From Maricaulis sp. (lineage in GTDB: Bacteria; Pseudomonadota; Alphaproteobacteria; Caulobacterales; Maricaulaceae): a stretch of DNA of 64,000 nucleotides. The stretch spans positions 1,364,001-1,428,000 of the forward strand of contig NZ_JAEPNI010000001.1 of NCBI RefSeq assembly GCF_017643475.1. The letters run 5' to 3'. A program made the translations under genes and the position numbers. The notes under the pieces were generated by a model that was not told where the DNA came from, ran no database searches, and saw only the letters and a program-made list of their open reading frames with translations. This document shows positions 7,260-18,112 of the stretch, piece by piece (the first letter of the stretch is position 1; every line of letters begins with the position of its first letter).

Positions 7260-9158
7260 TTATTGCGCTGCCAACTTGGCGGCGATGTAGGCGTCGACAT
7301 TTTCCTCGAGCAGGGTCAACGGCACGGAGCCGTTGGACAGAACCACATCGTGGAACTCGCCCCAGTCGAAATCATCGCCCAGCGCGTCCATGGTGCGCTG
7401 GCGCAGATCGATGATCGTGTTCATGCCGATCTTGTAGGAGACAGCCTGACCCGGCCACACCATGTAGCGGCGCACTTCCGGCGTGATGTCGCCCAGCGGC
7501 ATCGGCGTGGTTTCCATCATGAAGTCGATCGCACGCTGTTCGTCCCACTGATAGTGGTGAATGCCGGTGTCAACGACGAGGCGGGCCGCGCGGAAGACCT
7601 CATAGGAGAGGCGACCGAAATCCTGGTAGGGGTCGGTGAAGAAGCCCATGTCCTTGCCCAGGCGCTCAGAGTACAGCGCCCAGCCTTCGCCGTATGCGGA
7701 ATACCAGGTCGTGCGCTGGAACATCGGCGCGCCTTCCAGTTCCTGGGCCAGGCTCAGCTGGAAATGGTGACCCGGAGCACCTTCGTGATAGGCGAGGCTC
7801 TCCATCTGGTAGACGGGCTGCGCGTCCATGTGCTGCAGATTGACGTAGTAGCGGCCAGGACGGGTGCCATCGAGCGAACCGGTTTCATAGAAGGCGCCGG
7901 TCGCGGTTGCGATGCGGTATTGCTCCACCGCACGAACTTCCAGCGGAGCCGTGGGCAGGCGGCCGAAATATTCCGGAGCGGCTTCCATCATCTGGTCGAT
8001 CATGGCCGTGGCCTCGTCCAGATAGCGCTGGCGCCCCTCATCCGTGGACGGGTAGTAGAACTCCTCGCTCTCACGCAGATGGTCGAAGAAATCGCGCAGC
8101 GAGCCCTCGAACCCGACCTGTTCCTGGATGGCGCGCATTTCCGCGTGGATGCGCTCAATCTCGCTCATGCCGATCTGGTGGATGTCTTCCGCCGTCATGT
8201 CGGTGCGGGTCGTGTAGTTCTGCAGCTGGCTTCTGTAGAAGGCCTCACCCTCGGGCAGGGACCAGGCGCCTTCCGCACGATCACCCACAAGCGCCGCGTG
8301 ACGATCCATCATCGCCAGGAAGTTCTCGTAAGCCGGGCCGACGCTGGTGGTCAGCGCCTCGATGGCGCGGTCGACCAGGGCCTGCTTGTCGTCGTCGGAG
8401 ATTTCCAGCGGTTCGATCTTGCGCCGGAAGTCCGCAAGCAGCGGGCTGTCTTCGTCGCTGTCATCGAAGGGGGCACCTGTAACGAACCCGCGCGCCGTCT
8501 CGATGATGACCGGGAAGGCGAAAGATGGCGGCAGCACGCCCTGTTCTGCGCGCGCGTCGGCCTGGGCAGCCAGTGCATTCAGGCGCTCTCCCATGCCGGT
8601 GAGGCGGCTGATATAGGCCTCGGCATGTTCTGCCGTGTGTACTGCGTGAAAGCCGATCATGAAGCTCGGCATATCGGAGTGCGGGCCGAAGAACTGGGTG
8701 AAGATATAACCGTGATCCCAGAACTCGGACTGTTGCTGGTTGTTGGCGGCGATGAACTCGGCAAAACGCCAGGAAACCTGCGCCTGTTCGGTCAGTGCCT
8801 CGTAGTCGAATTCCTCGTTCATGCGACGAATGCGGTCAGCCTCGCGCTGCAGGCCGGCGCGGTAGTTTTCCTCGGAGACATCATCCCACTGGCCATAGGC
8901 CTCCATGTCGTCGGTCATGCCCAGATAGGTCTGGCCCAGCGGCGAGCGCGCGATTTCGTCCTCGAAGGCGTCCTGGAAGAAAGCGTAGAGGCGATCGGTC
9001 TCGGTCTGCTCGTCGGACGCGGATTGCGTCGTGCTTTCAGCATTTTCCGCAGAGTTATCAGCCGGTGCCGGGACCTGTCCCGCATCGTCGCTGGCCGGTG
9101 TGCAGGCAGTGGCGAGAGTGATGGCGCTGACGCCAACAAGAAGGTCGCGAATACGCAT
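7260..9158 (-). CDS. DUF885 metallopeptidase-like lipoprotein (copy 2)
   Basis: The 632-residue product shares architecture with its downstream neighbour: lipoprotein signal (SAITLATAC), acidic linker, DUF885 domain with YHEGAPGHHFQ (His458) and EGWALYSE, and long collinear blocks such as FEGSLRDFFDHLRESEEFYY against FEGSLQEFFEFMRTDEQFYY. The two are clearly old duplicates, similar along their length but not near-identical. Start ATG 9158 is followed by a positively charged n-region (MRIRDLL). Its promoter must lie in the 110-base gap shared with fliQ on the other strand. Predicted cell-envelope peptidase by family; the substrate is unknown. Confidence 0.85.
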   Translation of the reverse strand: MRIRDLLVGVSAITLATACTPASDDAGQVPAPADNSAENAESTTQSASDEQTETDRLYAFFQDAFEDEIARSPLGQTYLGMTDDMEAYGQWDDVSEENYRAGLQREADRIRRMNEEFDYEALTEQAQVSWRFAEFIAANNQQQSEFWDHGYIFTQFFGPHSDMPSFMIGFHAVHTAEHAEAYISRLTGMGERLNALAAQADARAEQGVLPPSFAFPVIIETARGFVTGAPFDDSDEDSPLLADFRRKIEPLEISDDDKQALVDRAIEALTTSVGPAYENFLAMMDRHAALVGDRAEGAWSLPEGEAFYRSQLQNYTTRTDMTAEDIHQIGMSEIERIHAEMRAIQEQVGFEGSLRDFFDHLRESEEFYYPSTDEGRQRYLDEATAMIDQMMEAAPEYFGRLPTAPLEVRAVEQYRIATATGAFYETGSLDGTRPGRYYVNLQHMDAQPVYQMESLAYHEGAPGHHFQLSLAQELEGAPMFQRTTWYSAYGEGWALYSERLGKDMGFFTDPYQDFGRLSYEVFRAARLVVDTGIHHYQWDEQRAIDFMMETTPMPLGDITPEVRRYMVWPGQAVSYKIGMNTIIDLRQRTMDALGDDFDWGEFHDVVLSNGSVPLTLLEENVDAYIAAKLAAQ

Positions 9159-9268
9159 GTCAGGGGTTCCCCGTATTTACCAGAATTGACTCTTTCTTAA
9201 CGGGGTTAGAGGAATCGTAAAGATAATTAACTTTAATCGATTCTCTCGCTGCAGAAGGCGCGCACACG

Positions 9269-9532
9269 GTGACCGGACCTGAAGTCCTCGACTATGCCCG
9301 AGAGGCAATCTGGCTGATGCTGGCCATGTCGGCACCGATCATGATCACCGGCCTGGCGGTTGGCATTACCATCGCCTTGTTCCAGGCCCTGACCCAGATC
9401 CAGGAAATGACCCTGGTCTTTGTTCCCAAGATCATTGCCATCTTTATCGCGCTGCTGATCTTCCTGCCGCTCATGGGGGCGCTGCTCGGCGGGTTCATGA
9501 TCACCATCACCGACCGGATCGCCAATCCATGA
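9269..9532 (+). CDS. fliQ: Flagellar export gate protein FliQ
   Basis: FliQ is the small two-helix subunit of the flagellar export gate. The 87-residue product matches family length and shows the characteristic sequence with QALTQIQEMTLVFVPKI between two membrane helices (about residues 15-38 and 52-76). The start is GTG 9269. Its stop overlaps the fliR start (ATGA at 9529-9532), so translation is coupled. TTAAC half-sites occur in the upstream gap (near 9197 and 9227), but I cannot place a full CtrA box there. Confidence 0.95.
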   Translation: MTGPEVLDYAREAIWLMLAMSAPIMITGLAVGITIALFQALTQIQEMTLVFVPKIIAIFIALLIFLPLMGALLGGFMITITDRIANP

Positions 9533-10281
9533 CCGCTGTCCTGCCCGAGCTCGTGTTCGCCGCAGGTCTTGTTTTCGCCCGTCTCGGTGCGATCCTCATG
9601 CTCATGCCCGGTTTTGGAGAGCCGTCCACTCCGGTGCCGATCCGCCTGGCCTTTGCCCTGCTGGTCTGCCTGGTGATGGGGCCGATTGTGGCGCCCATGC
9701 TGCCGGCGATGCCGACCCAGCCCCTGCCGCTGGCAGGGCTGGTGATGACCGAAGTGCTGATCGGCCTAATGATTGGCGCGATGGCCCGAATCTTCATGGC
9801 GACAGCGGCTATTGCCGGCCAGATCATCGGCATGCAGAGCGGCCTCGCCATGGCCCAGAGTTTCGACCCGTCCCAGGGCACTCAGGGTGCCATCATGGCG
9901 ACTTTCCTCAACCTGGTTTTCATTGCGCTCCTGTTCACGACAGGGCTGCATCACCTCCTGTTGATGGCGGCGCATAATTCCTACGAGCTGTTCCCTCCCG
10001 GAGACATGCCGTCGATGACCGATGCCGGGCAATGGGCGCTGGGCGCGTTTGTCGACACTTTCCGCATCGCGGTCCAGCTGGCCGCGCCGCTGATCGTCTA
10101 TGGGCTGATCTTCTACCTGGCGCTGGGTGTGCTCTCGCGACTGATGCCGCAATTGCAGATTTTTTTCATCGCCATGCCCGCCAACATCATGGTCGGGCTT
10201 TTCATCTTCACGATCGCGCTGGGCGCGATGAGCGCCGTCTGGCTGGAGCGCATGCAGCGTTTCGCCATCGAGCTGAACTAG
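9529..10281 (+). CDS. fliR: Flagellar export gate protein FliR
   Basis: FliR is the single-copy large membrane subunit of the export gate. The 250-residue product has about six hydrophobic segments and the FliR-type blocks GLVFARLGAILMLMPGFGE, PIRLAFALLVCLVM and AGQIIGMQSGLAMAQSFDP, then a C-terminal amphipathic end. Length is normal. It overlaps fliQ by four bases and is followed 13 bases later by flhB, the standard fliQ-fliR-flhB operon. Confidence 0.95.
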   Translation: MTAVLPELVFAAGLVFARLGAILMLMPGFGEPSTPVPIRLAFALLVCLVMGPIVAPMLPAMPTQPLPLAGLVMTEVLIGLMIGAMARIFMATAAIAGQIIGMQSGLAMAQSFDPSQGTQGAIMATFLNLVFIALLFTTGLHHLLLMAAHNSYELFPPGDMPSMTDAGQWALGAFVDTFRIAVQLAAPLIVYGLIFYLALGVLSRLMPQLQIFFIAMPANIMVGLFIFTIALGAMSAVWLERMQRFAIELN

Positions 10282-10294
10282 CGGAGACCGGTTC

Positions 10295-11389
10295 ATGGCC
10301 GAAGGCGAAGACGACAGTCAGAAGACAGAAGAACCGACACAGCGGCGGCTGGATGACGCGCGCAAGAAAGGTGATGTCGCCAAATCCCAGGAAATACCTG
10401 GCTGGTTCATCCTGGCATCCGGCCTGGCCCTGATCGGCTTTTTGCTTCCGGCGATGATGCAGAACATGGCCGGGACGATGCAGGCTTATTTCGCCAGGGC
10501 CCACGAATTTTCACTGAACCCGCAAGCGATCATGACGATGATGCAGCAGACCGCCCAGGAAGTTGTGATAGCGGTCGCGTTTCCGGTCCTCTTGCTCGTT
10601 ATCGCAGGGTTTGCGGGGCATTACGTACAGCAAGGACTGCTGTTCACGACTGAAAAGATCCAGCCCAAACTGTCCAAGATCAATCCATTCGAAGGCGCGA
10701 AACGGGTGTTCGGCGCTGAAGCCTGGATGAATTTCTTCAAGGGCCTGGGCAAGATGGTGCTGGTTGCCGGCGCTGCTTTTATCGTCATATACCCCAAGCG
10801 GGAAATACTGGCCGGCATGCCGTTGATGGATGTGACTGCAATTCTCGCAGTCGTGCAGCAATCGGCCATTGAGCTGATGATCGCGGCGCTGATCGTCTAC
10901 GCGGCGGTGGCGGCACTGGACTATGTTTACCAGCGTCAGACTTTCATCAAGCGCAACCGCATGTCTCGCCGTGAGATCAAGGACGAACTGAAGCAGTCCG
11001 AAGGTGATCCGATGGTGCGCGCCAAGCTGCGCCAGCTTCGCCAGGAACGCGCCCAGAAGCGCATGATGGCCGCCGTTCCGGATTCCACCGTCGTCATTAC
11101 CAACCCGACCCACTACGCCATCGCGCTGCATTACGAGCAGGGCGAGACGCCCGCTCCGATCTGTGTCGCCAAGGGTGTCGATGAGGTGGCCCTGCGCATT
11201 CGCGAGCTGGCCAAGGATAATGACGTGCCCATTGTTGAAGATCCGCCGCTGGCGCGCGCGCTTTATGCGACCGCCGAGCTGGATGAAGAAATCCCCGTCG
11301 ATCACTTCAAGGCTGTTGCCCGCGTGATCGGCTATGTCCTGTCCCTGTCCCAATCCCCGGGACGCGCACAATACCGTCCGAGCGAGTAA
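10295..11389 (+). CDS. flhB: Flagellar export switch protein FlhB
   Basis: FlhB controls export specificity: it switches from rod/hook to filament substrates after self-cleavage. The 364-residue product has the N-terminal EDDSQKTEEPTQRRLDDARK motif, four membrane helices, and the cytoplasmic domain with the autocleavage motif NPTH, with Asn270-Pro271 as the predicted cut site. A DEVALRIRELAKDNDVPIVE block typical of FlhB follows. It ends the fliQR-flhB run and is followed by cckA only 38 bases later with no visible terminator. Confidence 0.96.
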   Translation: MAEGEDDSQKTEEPTQRRLDDARKKGDVAKSQEIPGWFILASGLALIGFLLPAMMQNMAGTMQAYFARAHEFSLNPQAIMTMMQQTAQEVVIAVAFPVLLLVIAGFAGHYVQQGLLFTTEKIQPKLSKINPFEGAKRVFGAEAWMNFFKGLGKMVLVAGAAFIVIYPKREILAGMPLMDVTAILAVVQQSAIELMIAALIVYAAVAALDYVYQRQTFIKRNRMSRREIKDELKQSEGDPMVRAKLRQLRQERAQKRMMAAVPDSTVVITNPTHYAIALHYEQGETPAPICVAKGVDEVALRIRELAKDNDVPIVEDPPLARALYATAELDEEIPVDHFKAVARVIGYVLSLSQSPGRAQYRPSE

Positions 11390-11427
11390 GCTCTCACATC
11401 CGCACTTGATTCGCGCTGGAGCCGCCC

Positions 11428-13959
11428 ATGGCCGAAATGCCTGTTTCGAACTCTGAGAACCCGAAATCCTTCTGGGAAAAGCCCTTTGGTCGCGTGACCT
11501 TTTGGGTGCTGGGCTTTATCGTGGTGCTCGCCGCGCTGGCTGCAGTTTTCGCGCCGGTTGAAGCCGGTCGGCAGGGCTTCATCTATCTCTCGGGGCTGGC
11601 GGCGGCGAGTTTTCTGGTGCTCTACACCATCGCCGCTGGCGAGACCGCCGGTCGTGGCATCCGCAATACCGTTATCCGCAATCGAGTCCCGTCCATCGCC
11701 GAGCTGGGATATGGCGCCATGGACAGTTTTCCGGAGCCGGTTTTGATCACGGACCGCCGCGGTGCTGTGCGCTGGGGCAATGACGCCTATCGCGAGCTGG
11801 CCAAGACGGCGGGATCCCTTGGGCAGAGTTTCGGTCTGCCGACGATTGACCGCCTGTGGGCGGGCGCCGGTGGCGGCGATGGCTCGGTTTATCGTCTGGC
11901 GCGCGCTGCTGCGCGTGGTGAGGGCGCTTGTGAACTCCTGCCGCCGCTGCCGGTCGGCGACACGGAAACTCTCAACGTCCGTCTGGAAGCGCGCCCGCTG
12001 GCTGACGGGCTCGTGCTTTGGCGTCTGCAGCCTGTCGAGCAGGCTGGTGGTGGTTCGGCAACGTCTGCTGCGGACTGGTCCCAGAACGCTCCCGTTGCGC
12101 TGTTTTCCCTGCGTGCCAATGGCGAGATCGCGATGGGCAATGCGACTTTCCGTGACTGGCTGGGCCTGCAGCCCGGCGAGAATTTTCCGCGACTGGCGGA
12201 GATCCTGGCCGGGGACGGTGCGCGCGCGCTGATGCAGACCCGTGGCGGCGAGTGCGTGTCCCGTATCGACGCCCGGCTGAAGGCACGCGACGGCATTGAA
12301 AGCCCGGTCGCGATCGCGGTTGAGTGGGCCGCTGGCGATCCACCCATGGGCCGCGCTGTCATGTATGGTCTTTCTGCTACCGGAGCGCCTCCCGGTGTCG
12401 CCCAGGCGATGGGAGAGGGGCGTGCTGCCGGTCATACGCTGGACGAGATGTTTGCCAGTGCGCCCTTTGGCGTGGTGCGTCTGGACGGCGCGGACCCGGA
12501 AACGGCCATCATCGAGGATGTGAATCCGGCCCTGGTCCAGCTGACAGGCGGACGGGCCGTCCCCGGCGTCAACTTCTGTGAGATGTTCGACTGGGATGAC
12601 GGGCGCTCGGCAACCGATGCTTTCTCCTCTGCCATGGCGGGCAGTGGCGATCCGGCAGAAGCCAAGCTGGCGGGCGAGAAACCGGCCTATGTTCACCTGG
12701 CTTTCGCCCCCGCGAGAGGTGGCAAGCGTGTCGCCTATGTCATCGACGTGACCAGCTGGAAGGATATGGAACGCCAGTTCTCCCAGGCCAACAAGATGCA
12801 GGCCGTTGGCCAGCTGGCCGGAGGTGTCGCCCATGATTTCAACAACCTGCTGACAGCGGTCCGCCTGAACACCGATGAGTTGCTCAACCGCCACCCGGTG
12901 GGCGACCCGGATTATGGAGAGCTGCAGGCGATCAATTCCACCGTGGCCCGGGCAGCTGGGCTTGTGAAGAAACTGCTGGCCTTTTCGCGCAAGCAGACTT
13001 TCCGCACCGAGACGCTGGATGTGGGTGACATGCTTTCTGACGTCTCTGTTCTCCTGCGCCAGATCGTAGAGGAAACCGTCAAGCTCGACATTGTTCACGG
13101 CCGTGAGGTGCCGCTCATCAAGGCTGACAAGGGCCAGCTGGAAACCGCCATCATCAACCTGGCCGCCAATGCGCGCGATGCCATGCGTGACCAGGGCGGT
13201 GGCGAGTTGATCATCCGGACCCGATCGCTGGATGCCGAGGATGTGCGACAGCAGGGTGCCCCGAACCCGCGCGAGGGAGACTGGGTCGCGATCGAGGTGG
13301 AGGATCAGGGCCACGGAATGGACAAGGAAACGCTCGGCAAGATTTTCGAGCCTTTCTTCACCACCAAGGAAGCCGGCAAGGGTACAGGCCTCGGCCTGGC
13401 AACGGTCTATGGCATCGTCAAACAGTCCGGCGGTTTTCTCTTTGCCGACAGTGAAGTGAGCAAGGGTACGACCTTCACCATCTATCTGCCGGGCTATCAG
13501 CCGACCGAAGAGGAAGAGGTCGAGCTGGCTGAGGTCGAGGTTGCCAAGACTGTTGAACCGACCCCCGCAGACCTGTCCGGCAAGGGACGCATCCTCCTGG
13601 TCGAGGATGAGGACGCTGTGCGTAATATTGCCGCCAAGACCCTGGCCAAGCGGGGCTATGACGTCACCGAGGCCGAGGATGGCGAGGAAGCCTACGAGAT
13701 CCTCGAGGACGAGGAGGAGCCGTTTGACCTGCTCATCTCCGACGTTGTCATGCCGGGGCTGGATGGTCCTGGGCTACTGGAGAAGGCCCGCGACATGCTG
13801 ACGAATACACGTATCGTCTTCATCTCCGGCTATGCTGCGGAGCAGTTTTCCAAGACCCTCTCCGAGGAGCAGGACATCTCTTTCCTGCCAAAACCCTTCA
13901 CGCTTACCCAGCTGGCGGAAAAGGTGAAGGAAGAGCTCAGCGCCCGCGAACAGGCCTGA
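11428..13959 (+). CDS. cckA: Cell-cycle hybrid histidine kinase CckA
   Basis: CckA feeds the CtrA phosphorelay (through ChpT) that controls the cell cycle and polar development. The 843-residue product has two N-terminal membrane helices (about residues 23-43 and 48-66), PAS-like regions up to about residue 450, a DHp motif [11 protein letters not shown] with phospho-acceptor His469, a HATPase domain ([38 protein letters not shown]), and a C-terminal receiver domain ([12 protein letters not shown]; Asp772 in [10 protein letters not shown]; Lys in LPKPF). The architecture and its place directly after flhB, as I recall also in Caulobacter, support the name. It is longer than the roughly 690-residue Caulobacter protein, mostly in the PAS region. 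Confidence 0.92.
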   Translation: MAEMPVSNSENPKSFWEKPFGRVTFWVLGFIVVLAALAAVFAPVEAGRQGFIYLSGLAAASFLVLYTIAAGETAGRGIRNTVIRNRVPSIAELGYGAMDSFPEPVLITDRRGAVRWGNDAYRELAKTAGSLGQSFGLPTIDRLWAGAGGGDGSVYRLARAAARGEGACELLPPLPVGDTETLNVRLEARPLADGLVLWRLQPVEQAGGGSATSAADWSQNAPVALFSLRANGEIAMGNATFRDWLGLQPGENFPRLAEILAGDGARALMQTRGGECVSRIDARLKARDGIESPVAIAVEWAAGDPPMGRAVMYGLSATGAPPGVAQAMGEGRAAGHTLDEMFASAPFGVVRLDGADPETAIIEDVNPALVQLTGGRAVPGVNFCEMFDWDDGRSATDAFSSAMAGSGDPAEAKLAGEKPAYVHLAFAPARGGKRVAYVIDVTSWKDMERQFSQANKMQAVGQLAGGVAHDFNNLLTAVRLNTDELLNRHPVGDPDYGELQAINSTVARAAGLVKKLLAFSRKQTFRTETLDVGDMLSDVSVLLRQIVEETVKLDIVHGREVPLIKADKGQLETAIINLAANARDAMRDQGGGELIIRTRSLDAEDVRQQGAPNPREGDWVAIEVEDQGHGMDKETLGKIFEPFFTTKEAGKGTGLGLATVYGIVKQSGGFLFADSEVSKGTTFTIYLPGYQPTEEEEVELAEVEVAKTVEPTPADLSGKGRILLVEDEDAVRNIAAKTLAKRGYDVTEAEDGEEAYEILEDEEEPFDLLISDVVMPGLDGPGLLEKARDMLTNTRIVFISGYAAEQFSKTLSEEQDISFLPKPFTLTQLAEKVKEELSAREQA

Positions 13960-13980
13960 CGAACTGCAGACGCGAATCTT

Positions 13981-14010
13981 CGGGGTGGCCGTTTTTGTCA
14001 CCCCGTTTCC
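13981..14010 (+). terminator. Probable terminator after cckA
   Basis: CGGGGTG (13981-13987) pairs with CACCCCG (13999-14005) across an 11-base loop, followed by TTTCCC. The stem is short and the T-run poor, so this is a weak candidate. Confidence 0.4.
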
Positions 14011-14108
14011 CTAAGTTTTGAATCACCAATCGACGTGACCGGGAGCGGGGCGAGCGAGCGGAGCAGATGCTTACAGTCAGTTTTTGTTCCGTTTTGTTAA
14101 CCATAAAT

Positions 14109-14123
14109 GTTCTCCTTGTGTTC
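14109..14123. promoter_or_regulatory. LexA (SOS) box upstream of recA
   Basis: GTTC at 14109-14112, seven bases, GTTC at 14120-14123 is an exact match to the alphaproteobacterial LexA operator GTTC-N7-GTTC. It lies 70 bases before the recA start, where LexA repression of recA is expected. The adjacent GTTCCGGGAAC (14120-14130) is an additional short palindrome sharing the right half. Confidence 0.85.
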
Positions 14124-14193
14124 CGGGAACAAAATTGGTACATCAAACGTGGTTGCCCGCTGATCGGCGGCATGAAATATAGGGAAAACGGTT

Positions 14194-15270
14194 ATGAGCA
14201 GGGGCGCGATTCGACTCGTGAAGAACGAAGAGATGGATAAACAAAAAGCCATTGAGGCAGCGCTGAGTCAGATCGACAAGGCATTCGGCAAGGGCTCGGT
14301 CATGAAACTGGGTCAGAAGCCGGCGATGGATATCGAGGAAATCTCGACCGGTTCCCTCGGTCTGGACATTGCCCTGGGCATTGGCGGTCTTCCCAAGGGC
14401 CGGATCATCGAGATCTACGGTCCGGAAAGCTCGGGCAAGACGACGCTGGCCCTGCATACGGTTGCCGAGGCGCAGAAAAAGGGCGGTGTTGCTGCCTTTG
14501 TCGATGCCGAGCATGCGCTGGACCCGGTCTATGCTGCCAAGCTGGGTGTGGATGTCGGCGAGCTCCTCGTCTCGCAGCCAGACGCCGGTGAACAGGCGCT
14601 GGAAATCGCTGATACTCTGGTGCGCTCCGGTGCCGTGGACATTCTGGTGATCGACTCCGTTGCGGCCCTGACCCCGCGGGCCGAGCTGGAAGGCGAGATG
14701 GGTGACAGCCTGCCAGGTCTGCAAGCGCGTCTGATGAGCCAGGCGCTGCGCAAGCTGACCGCGTCTATCTCCAAGTCCAATTGCCTGGTCATCTTCATCA
14801 ACCAGATCCGCATGAAGATCGGTGTGATGTTCGGTTCCCCGGAAACCACGACCGGCGGTAATGCGCTGAAATTCTATTCTTCCGTCCGTCTCGACATTCG
14901 TCGTATCGGCGCGATCAAGAATCGCGACGAGGTCATCGGTAACCAGACCCGCGTGAAAGTCGTCAAAAACAAGGTGGCGCCACCCTTCCGCGAGGTCGAG
15001 TTCGACATTCTCTATGGTGAGGGCATTTCCAAAATGGGCGAGCTCATCGATCTTGGCGTCAAGGGCGATGTGATCGAAAAGTCCGGCTCCTGGTATTCCT
15101 ACAATTCCGAGCGTATCGGTCAGGGGCGCGAGAATGCGCGTAAATTCCTGCTCGAGCATGAGGATATCGCCGCTGAAATCGAACATCGCGTGCGTGCCAA
15201 TGCCGGCTTGCTGGCAGATGAGATGCTCACCGGTCCCGACGCCGAGGATGAGGAGGCTGTGGCGGGCTAG
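14194..15270 (+). CDS. recA: Recombinase RecA
   Basis: RecA forms filaments on single-stranded DNA, promotes homologous strand exchange and triggers LexA self-cleavage. The 358-residue product shows the Walker A motif GPESSGKTT, the Walker B region ([12 protein letters not shown]), loop L1/L2 blocks ([39 protein letters not shown]) and the usual acidic C-terminal tail ([12 protein letters not shown]). The chosen ATG gives a 13-residue leader before [22 protein letters not shown] 14233 is an alternative. Expression should be SOS-induced through the box at 14109. A strong terminator pair follows, then alaS. Confidence 0.98.
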   Translation: MSRGAIRLVKNEEMDKQKAIEAALSQIDKAFGKGSVMKLGQKPAMDIEEISTGSLGLDIALGIGGLPKGRIIEIYGPESSGKTTLALHTVAEAQKKGGVAAFVDAEHALDPVYAAKLGVDVGELLVSQPDAGEQALEIADTLVRSGAVDILVIDSVAALTPRAELEGEMGDSLPGLQARLMSQALRKLTASISKSNCLVIFINQIRMKIGVMFGSPETTTGGNALKFYSSVRLDIRRIGAIKNRDEVIGNQTRVKVVKNKVAPPFREVEFDILYGEGISKMGELIDLGVKGDVIEKSGSWYSYNSERIGQGRENARKFLLEHEDIAAEIEHRVRANAGLLADEMLTGPDAEDEEAVAG

Positions 15271-15335
15271 TCACGCCACCGAGCAGAACGACGTCAGACC
15301 GACGGGATTGAACGTTCAGGCTGACGGCATGCATT

Positions 15336-15393
15336 GCCCCGCAAGGCGGGTTTTGATTAAACGGGTGTTTGGCGGGGCCAAATACCCGTTTTC
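15336..15393 (+). terminator. Tandem terminators between recA and alaS
   Basis: Two hairpins stand in series: CCCCGCAAGGCGGG followed by TTTTG (15337-15355), and ACGGGTGTTTGG...CCAAATACCCGT (15361-15389, 12-bp arms) followed by TTTTCTGTTT. Together they should stop recA transcription. Confidence 0.8.
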
Positions 15394-15460
15394 TGTTTAA
15401 GTCTTCCCGATATCGGGCGCGTCCGCTCCGATGTCTCCGCACCAGATTGATGGACCTGAC

Positions 15461-18112
15461 ATGGCAAGCCTGCGCGATATCCGTGCCACCTTCCTCGACT
15501 ATTTCGGCAAGAATGAACACGAAGTGGTCGCGTCCAGCCCGCTCGTCCCGCAGGACGATCCGACGCTGTTGTTTGTCAATGCGGGCATGGTGCAATTCAA
15601 GAATGTCTTCACCGGTAAGGAAACGCGAGACATTCCTCGCGCAGTGACCTCACAGAAATGCGTCCGCGCCGGTGGCAAGCACAATGATCTCGACAATGTC
15701 GGATATACTGCGCGTCACCACACCTTTTTCGAGATGCTCGGCAATTTTTCCTTTGGCGATTATTTCAAGGAACGCGCGATCCATCATGCCTGGGAAATGG
15801 TGACTGGTGAATTTGCGCTGCCCAAGGACAAGTTGCTCGTCACCGTCTATTCGGAAGACGATGAAGCCCGCCAGCTGTGGAAGAAGATCGCAGGTCTCAG
15901 CGATGACCGCATTATCGGCATCTCCACCTCCGACAATTTCTGGTCCATGGGCGATACGGGCCCGTGTGGTCCGTGCTCCGAGATCTTTTTTGACCACGGC
16001 GATAGCATCTGGGGCGGCCCTCCCGGTTCGCCGGATGAAGATGGAGACCGGTTCATCGAGATCTGGAACCTCGTCTTCATGCAATACGAGCAACGCTCCA
16101 AGGAGGAGCGAATCGATCTGCCCAAACCGTCGATCGATACCGGCATGGGCCTCGAGCGCATTGCAGCCATCCTGCAGGGCAAACACAATAACTACGACAT
16201 CGATCTTTTCGCCAATCTGATCCGAGCCGGCGAGGATGTGCTGGGGGTTAAGGCCGAGGGCGATGCGCTGGGTAGTCACCGCGTGATTGCCGATCACTTG
16301 CGTTCGACCTGTTTCCTCATGGCGGACGGTGTCACCCCGTCCAATGAGGGACGCGGTTATGTCCTGCGCCGCATCATGCGCCGCGCCATGCGCCACGCCC
16401 ACCTGCTCGGCGCGACTGAGCCGGTGATGTGGAAACTCGTTCCGGCGCTGGAGGCCGAGATGGGCGACGCCTATCCGGAGCTCGGCCGCGCCCGTGCCTT
16501 GCTTGAGGACACGTTGAAGGTCGAAGAGGCAAATTTCCAGCGCACCCTCGGACGGGGGCTGGGCCTGCTGGACGAAGCGACGGCGAAACTCGGAGAAGGC
16601 GACAGCCTGCCGGGCGAGACGGCCTTCAAGCTCTATGACACTTACGGCTTCCCGCTCGATCTGACCCAGGATGCCCTGCGTCCGCGCGGTATCGATGTGG
16701 ATGTCGATGGCTTTGATGCCGAGATGAGCAAGCAGAAGGAACGTTCCAAGGGCGGTTCACTCTCCAGCGTGGTCGCACCGGACGAGGTCTGGTTTGCCGT
16801 GCGCGAGAAACTCCAGCCGACCGAGTTCCTCGGTTATGCCGGCACGACAGGCGAGGGCAAGCTCAACGCCATCGTCTCCGAGGGCGCTGAAGCCAAGGCC
16901 ATCGGTGAGAGCCAGACGGGCGAGTTGATCTTTGACCGCACGCCGTTTTACGGCGAGAGCGGCGGCCAGGCCGGTGATACGGGGCTCATCACGTTTGAAA
17001 ACGGCGCCATTTTCCGGGTCGAAGACACCCAGAAGCGTGCGGGTGACTTGCATGCCCATGTCGGGGTGATGGAGAAGGGCGAAGTCACGCTCGGTGACAC
17101 GGCGCAGTACGCGGTCGACGCCGGCAAGCGTACGGAGACCAAGTCCAACCACTCTGCAACTCACCTCCTGCACGCAGCGCTGCGTGATGTGCTGGGCGCG
17201 CATGTGACCCAGAAGGGGTCCTATGTTGGTCCGGACCGTTTGCGTTTCGATTTCTCGCACAACGGCGCGGTGACCGCGGAAGAGATGACGAAGATCGAGA
17301 CTCAGGTGAATGCGGTCATCCGTCAGAATGCTGCTGTCTCGACACGGGAAATGGCCCCGGAAGCCGCAATCGAGGCCGGCGCCATGGCGCTGTTCGGCGA
17401 AAAATACGGCGACACGGTTCGTGTTTTGTCGATGGGGCGCGGCCTGGCCGGAGACGAGAAGGCCTATTCCGTGGAACTTTGCGGTGGCACCCATGTCGAG
17501 CGCACGGGCGATATCGCCCTGTTCAAGATTATCGGCGAGAGCTCAGTCTCCGCGGGTGTGCGCCGTATCGAGGGCCTGACCGGCGAGGCGGCTCGCCTGT
17601 ACATGGAGGAACAGATGAGTTTCGGCCGTTCTGCTGCCGAGGCTCTGAAAATTCCAGCGGCAGATTTGCCGGCCCGTGTGGCGGCCATGCAGGGGGAGCG
17701 CAAGACGCTTGAGCGCCAGCTCGCCGAAGCCAAGAAACAACTCGCCATGGGCGGGGGTGGCGGTGCGGCACCGACTGGTCCGGAAGACGTCAATGGCACG
17801 AAATTCATCGGTCGTGTGGTCGAGGGTGTTGGCGGCAGGGATCTTCGAGGCCTGGTCGACGAGGCCAAGAGTTCGATGGGCTCCGGCATTGCTGTTTTTA
17901 TCGGTGTCAATGATGGCAAGGCGGCCTTGGCGGTCGGCGTGTCCGATGACCTTACGAGCACTTTCAGCTCGGTCGACCTCGTCCGCGCTGGCTCCGCTGC
18001 AGTGGGCGGCAAGGGCGGCGGTGGTCGGCCGGACTTCGCCCAAGCCGGCGGCCCGGACGGTTCCAAAGCCGAGGCTGCCCTTGCTGCAATCAAATCCGTG
18101 ATTGCAGGCTGA
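15461..18112 (+). CDS. alaS: Alanyl-tRNA synthetase
   Basis: AlaRS charges tRNA-Ala and edits mischarged products. The 883-residue product has the class II catalytic core at the N-terminus ([18 protein letters not shown], then [14 protein letters not shown]), the editing domain with the zinc motifs [11 protein letters not shown] and CGGTHV, and the C-terminal C-Ala domain ([13 protein letters not shown], a DHHA1-type motif). I start at ATG 15461, which gives the normal N-terminus; an in-frame ATG at 15431 adds ten unconserved residues. recA-alaS order is common in alphaproteobacteria. The stop overlaps the next start (TGATG), so the small downstream gene is coupled. Confidence 0.97.
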   Translation: MASLRDIRATFLDYFGKNEHEVVASSPLVPQDDPTLLFVNAGMVQFKNVFTGKETRDIPRAVTSQKCVRAGGKHNDLDNVGYTARHHTFFEMLGNFSFGDYFKERAIHHAWEMVTGEFALPKDKLLVTVYSEDDEARQLWKKIAGLSDDRIIGISTSDNFWSMGDTGPCGPCSEIFFDHGDSIWGGPPGSPDEDGDRFIEIWNLVFMQYEQRSKEERIDLPKPSIDTGMGLERIAAILQGKHNNYDIDLFANLIRAGEDVLGVKAEGDALGSHRVIADHLRSTCFLMADGVTPSNEGRGYVLRRIMRRAMRHAHLLGATEPVMWKLVPALEAEMGDAYPELGRARALLEDTLKVEEANFQRTLGRGLGLLDEATAKLGEGDSLPGETAFKLYDTYGFPLDLTQDALRPRGIDVDVDGFDAEMSKQKERSKGGSLSSVVAPDEVWFAVREKLQPTEFLGYAGTTGEGKLNAIVSEGAEAKAIGESQTGELIFDRTPFYGESGGQAGDTGLITFENGAIFRVEDTQKRAGDLHAHVGVMEKGEVTLGDTAQYAVDAGKRTETKSNHSATHLLHAALRDVLGAHVTQKGSYVGPDRLRFDFSHNGAVTAEEMTKIETQVNAVIRQNAAVSTREMAPEAAIEAGAMALFGEKYGDTVRVLSMGRGLAGDEKAYSVELCGGTHVERTGDIALFKIIGESSVSAGVRRIEGLTGEAARLYMEEQMSFGRSAAEALKIPAADLPARVAAMQGERKTLERQLAEAKKQLAMGGGGGAAPTGPEDVNGTKFIGRVVEGVGGRDLRGLVDEAKSSMGSGIAVFIGVNDGKAALAVGVSDDLTSTFSSVDLVRAGSAAVGGKGGGGRPDFAQAGGPDGSKAEAALAAIKSVIAG

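Noticed and set aside
5180-9200. Two very long rightward frames (about 744 and 669 codons) opposite the DUF885 genes
   Set aside because: They are antisense shadows: both are rich in His, Arg, Gly and Val without domain structure, lie exactly under real lipoprotein genes, and have no ribosome binding sites.
9190-9268. CtrA box in front of fliQ
   Set aside because: TTAAC half-sites are present but no pair has the seven-base spacing.
11332-13314. Long leftward frame opposite flhB/cckA
   Set aside because: Shadow of cckA produced by GC-rich third positions; no recognisable domains and it covers the known kinase motifs on the other strand.
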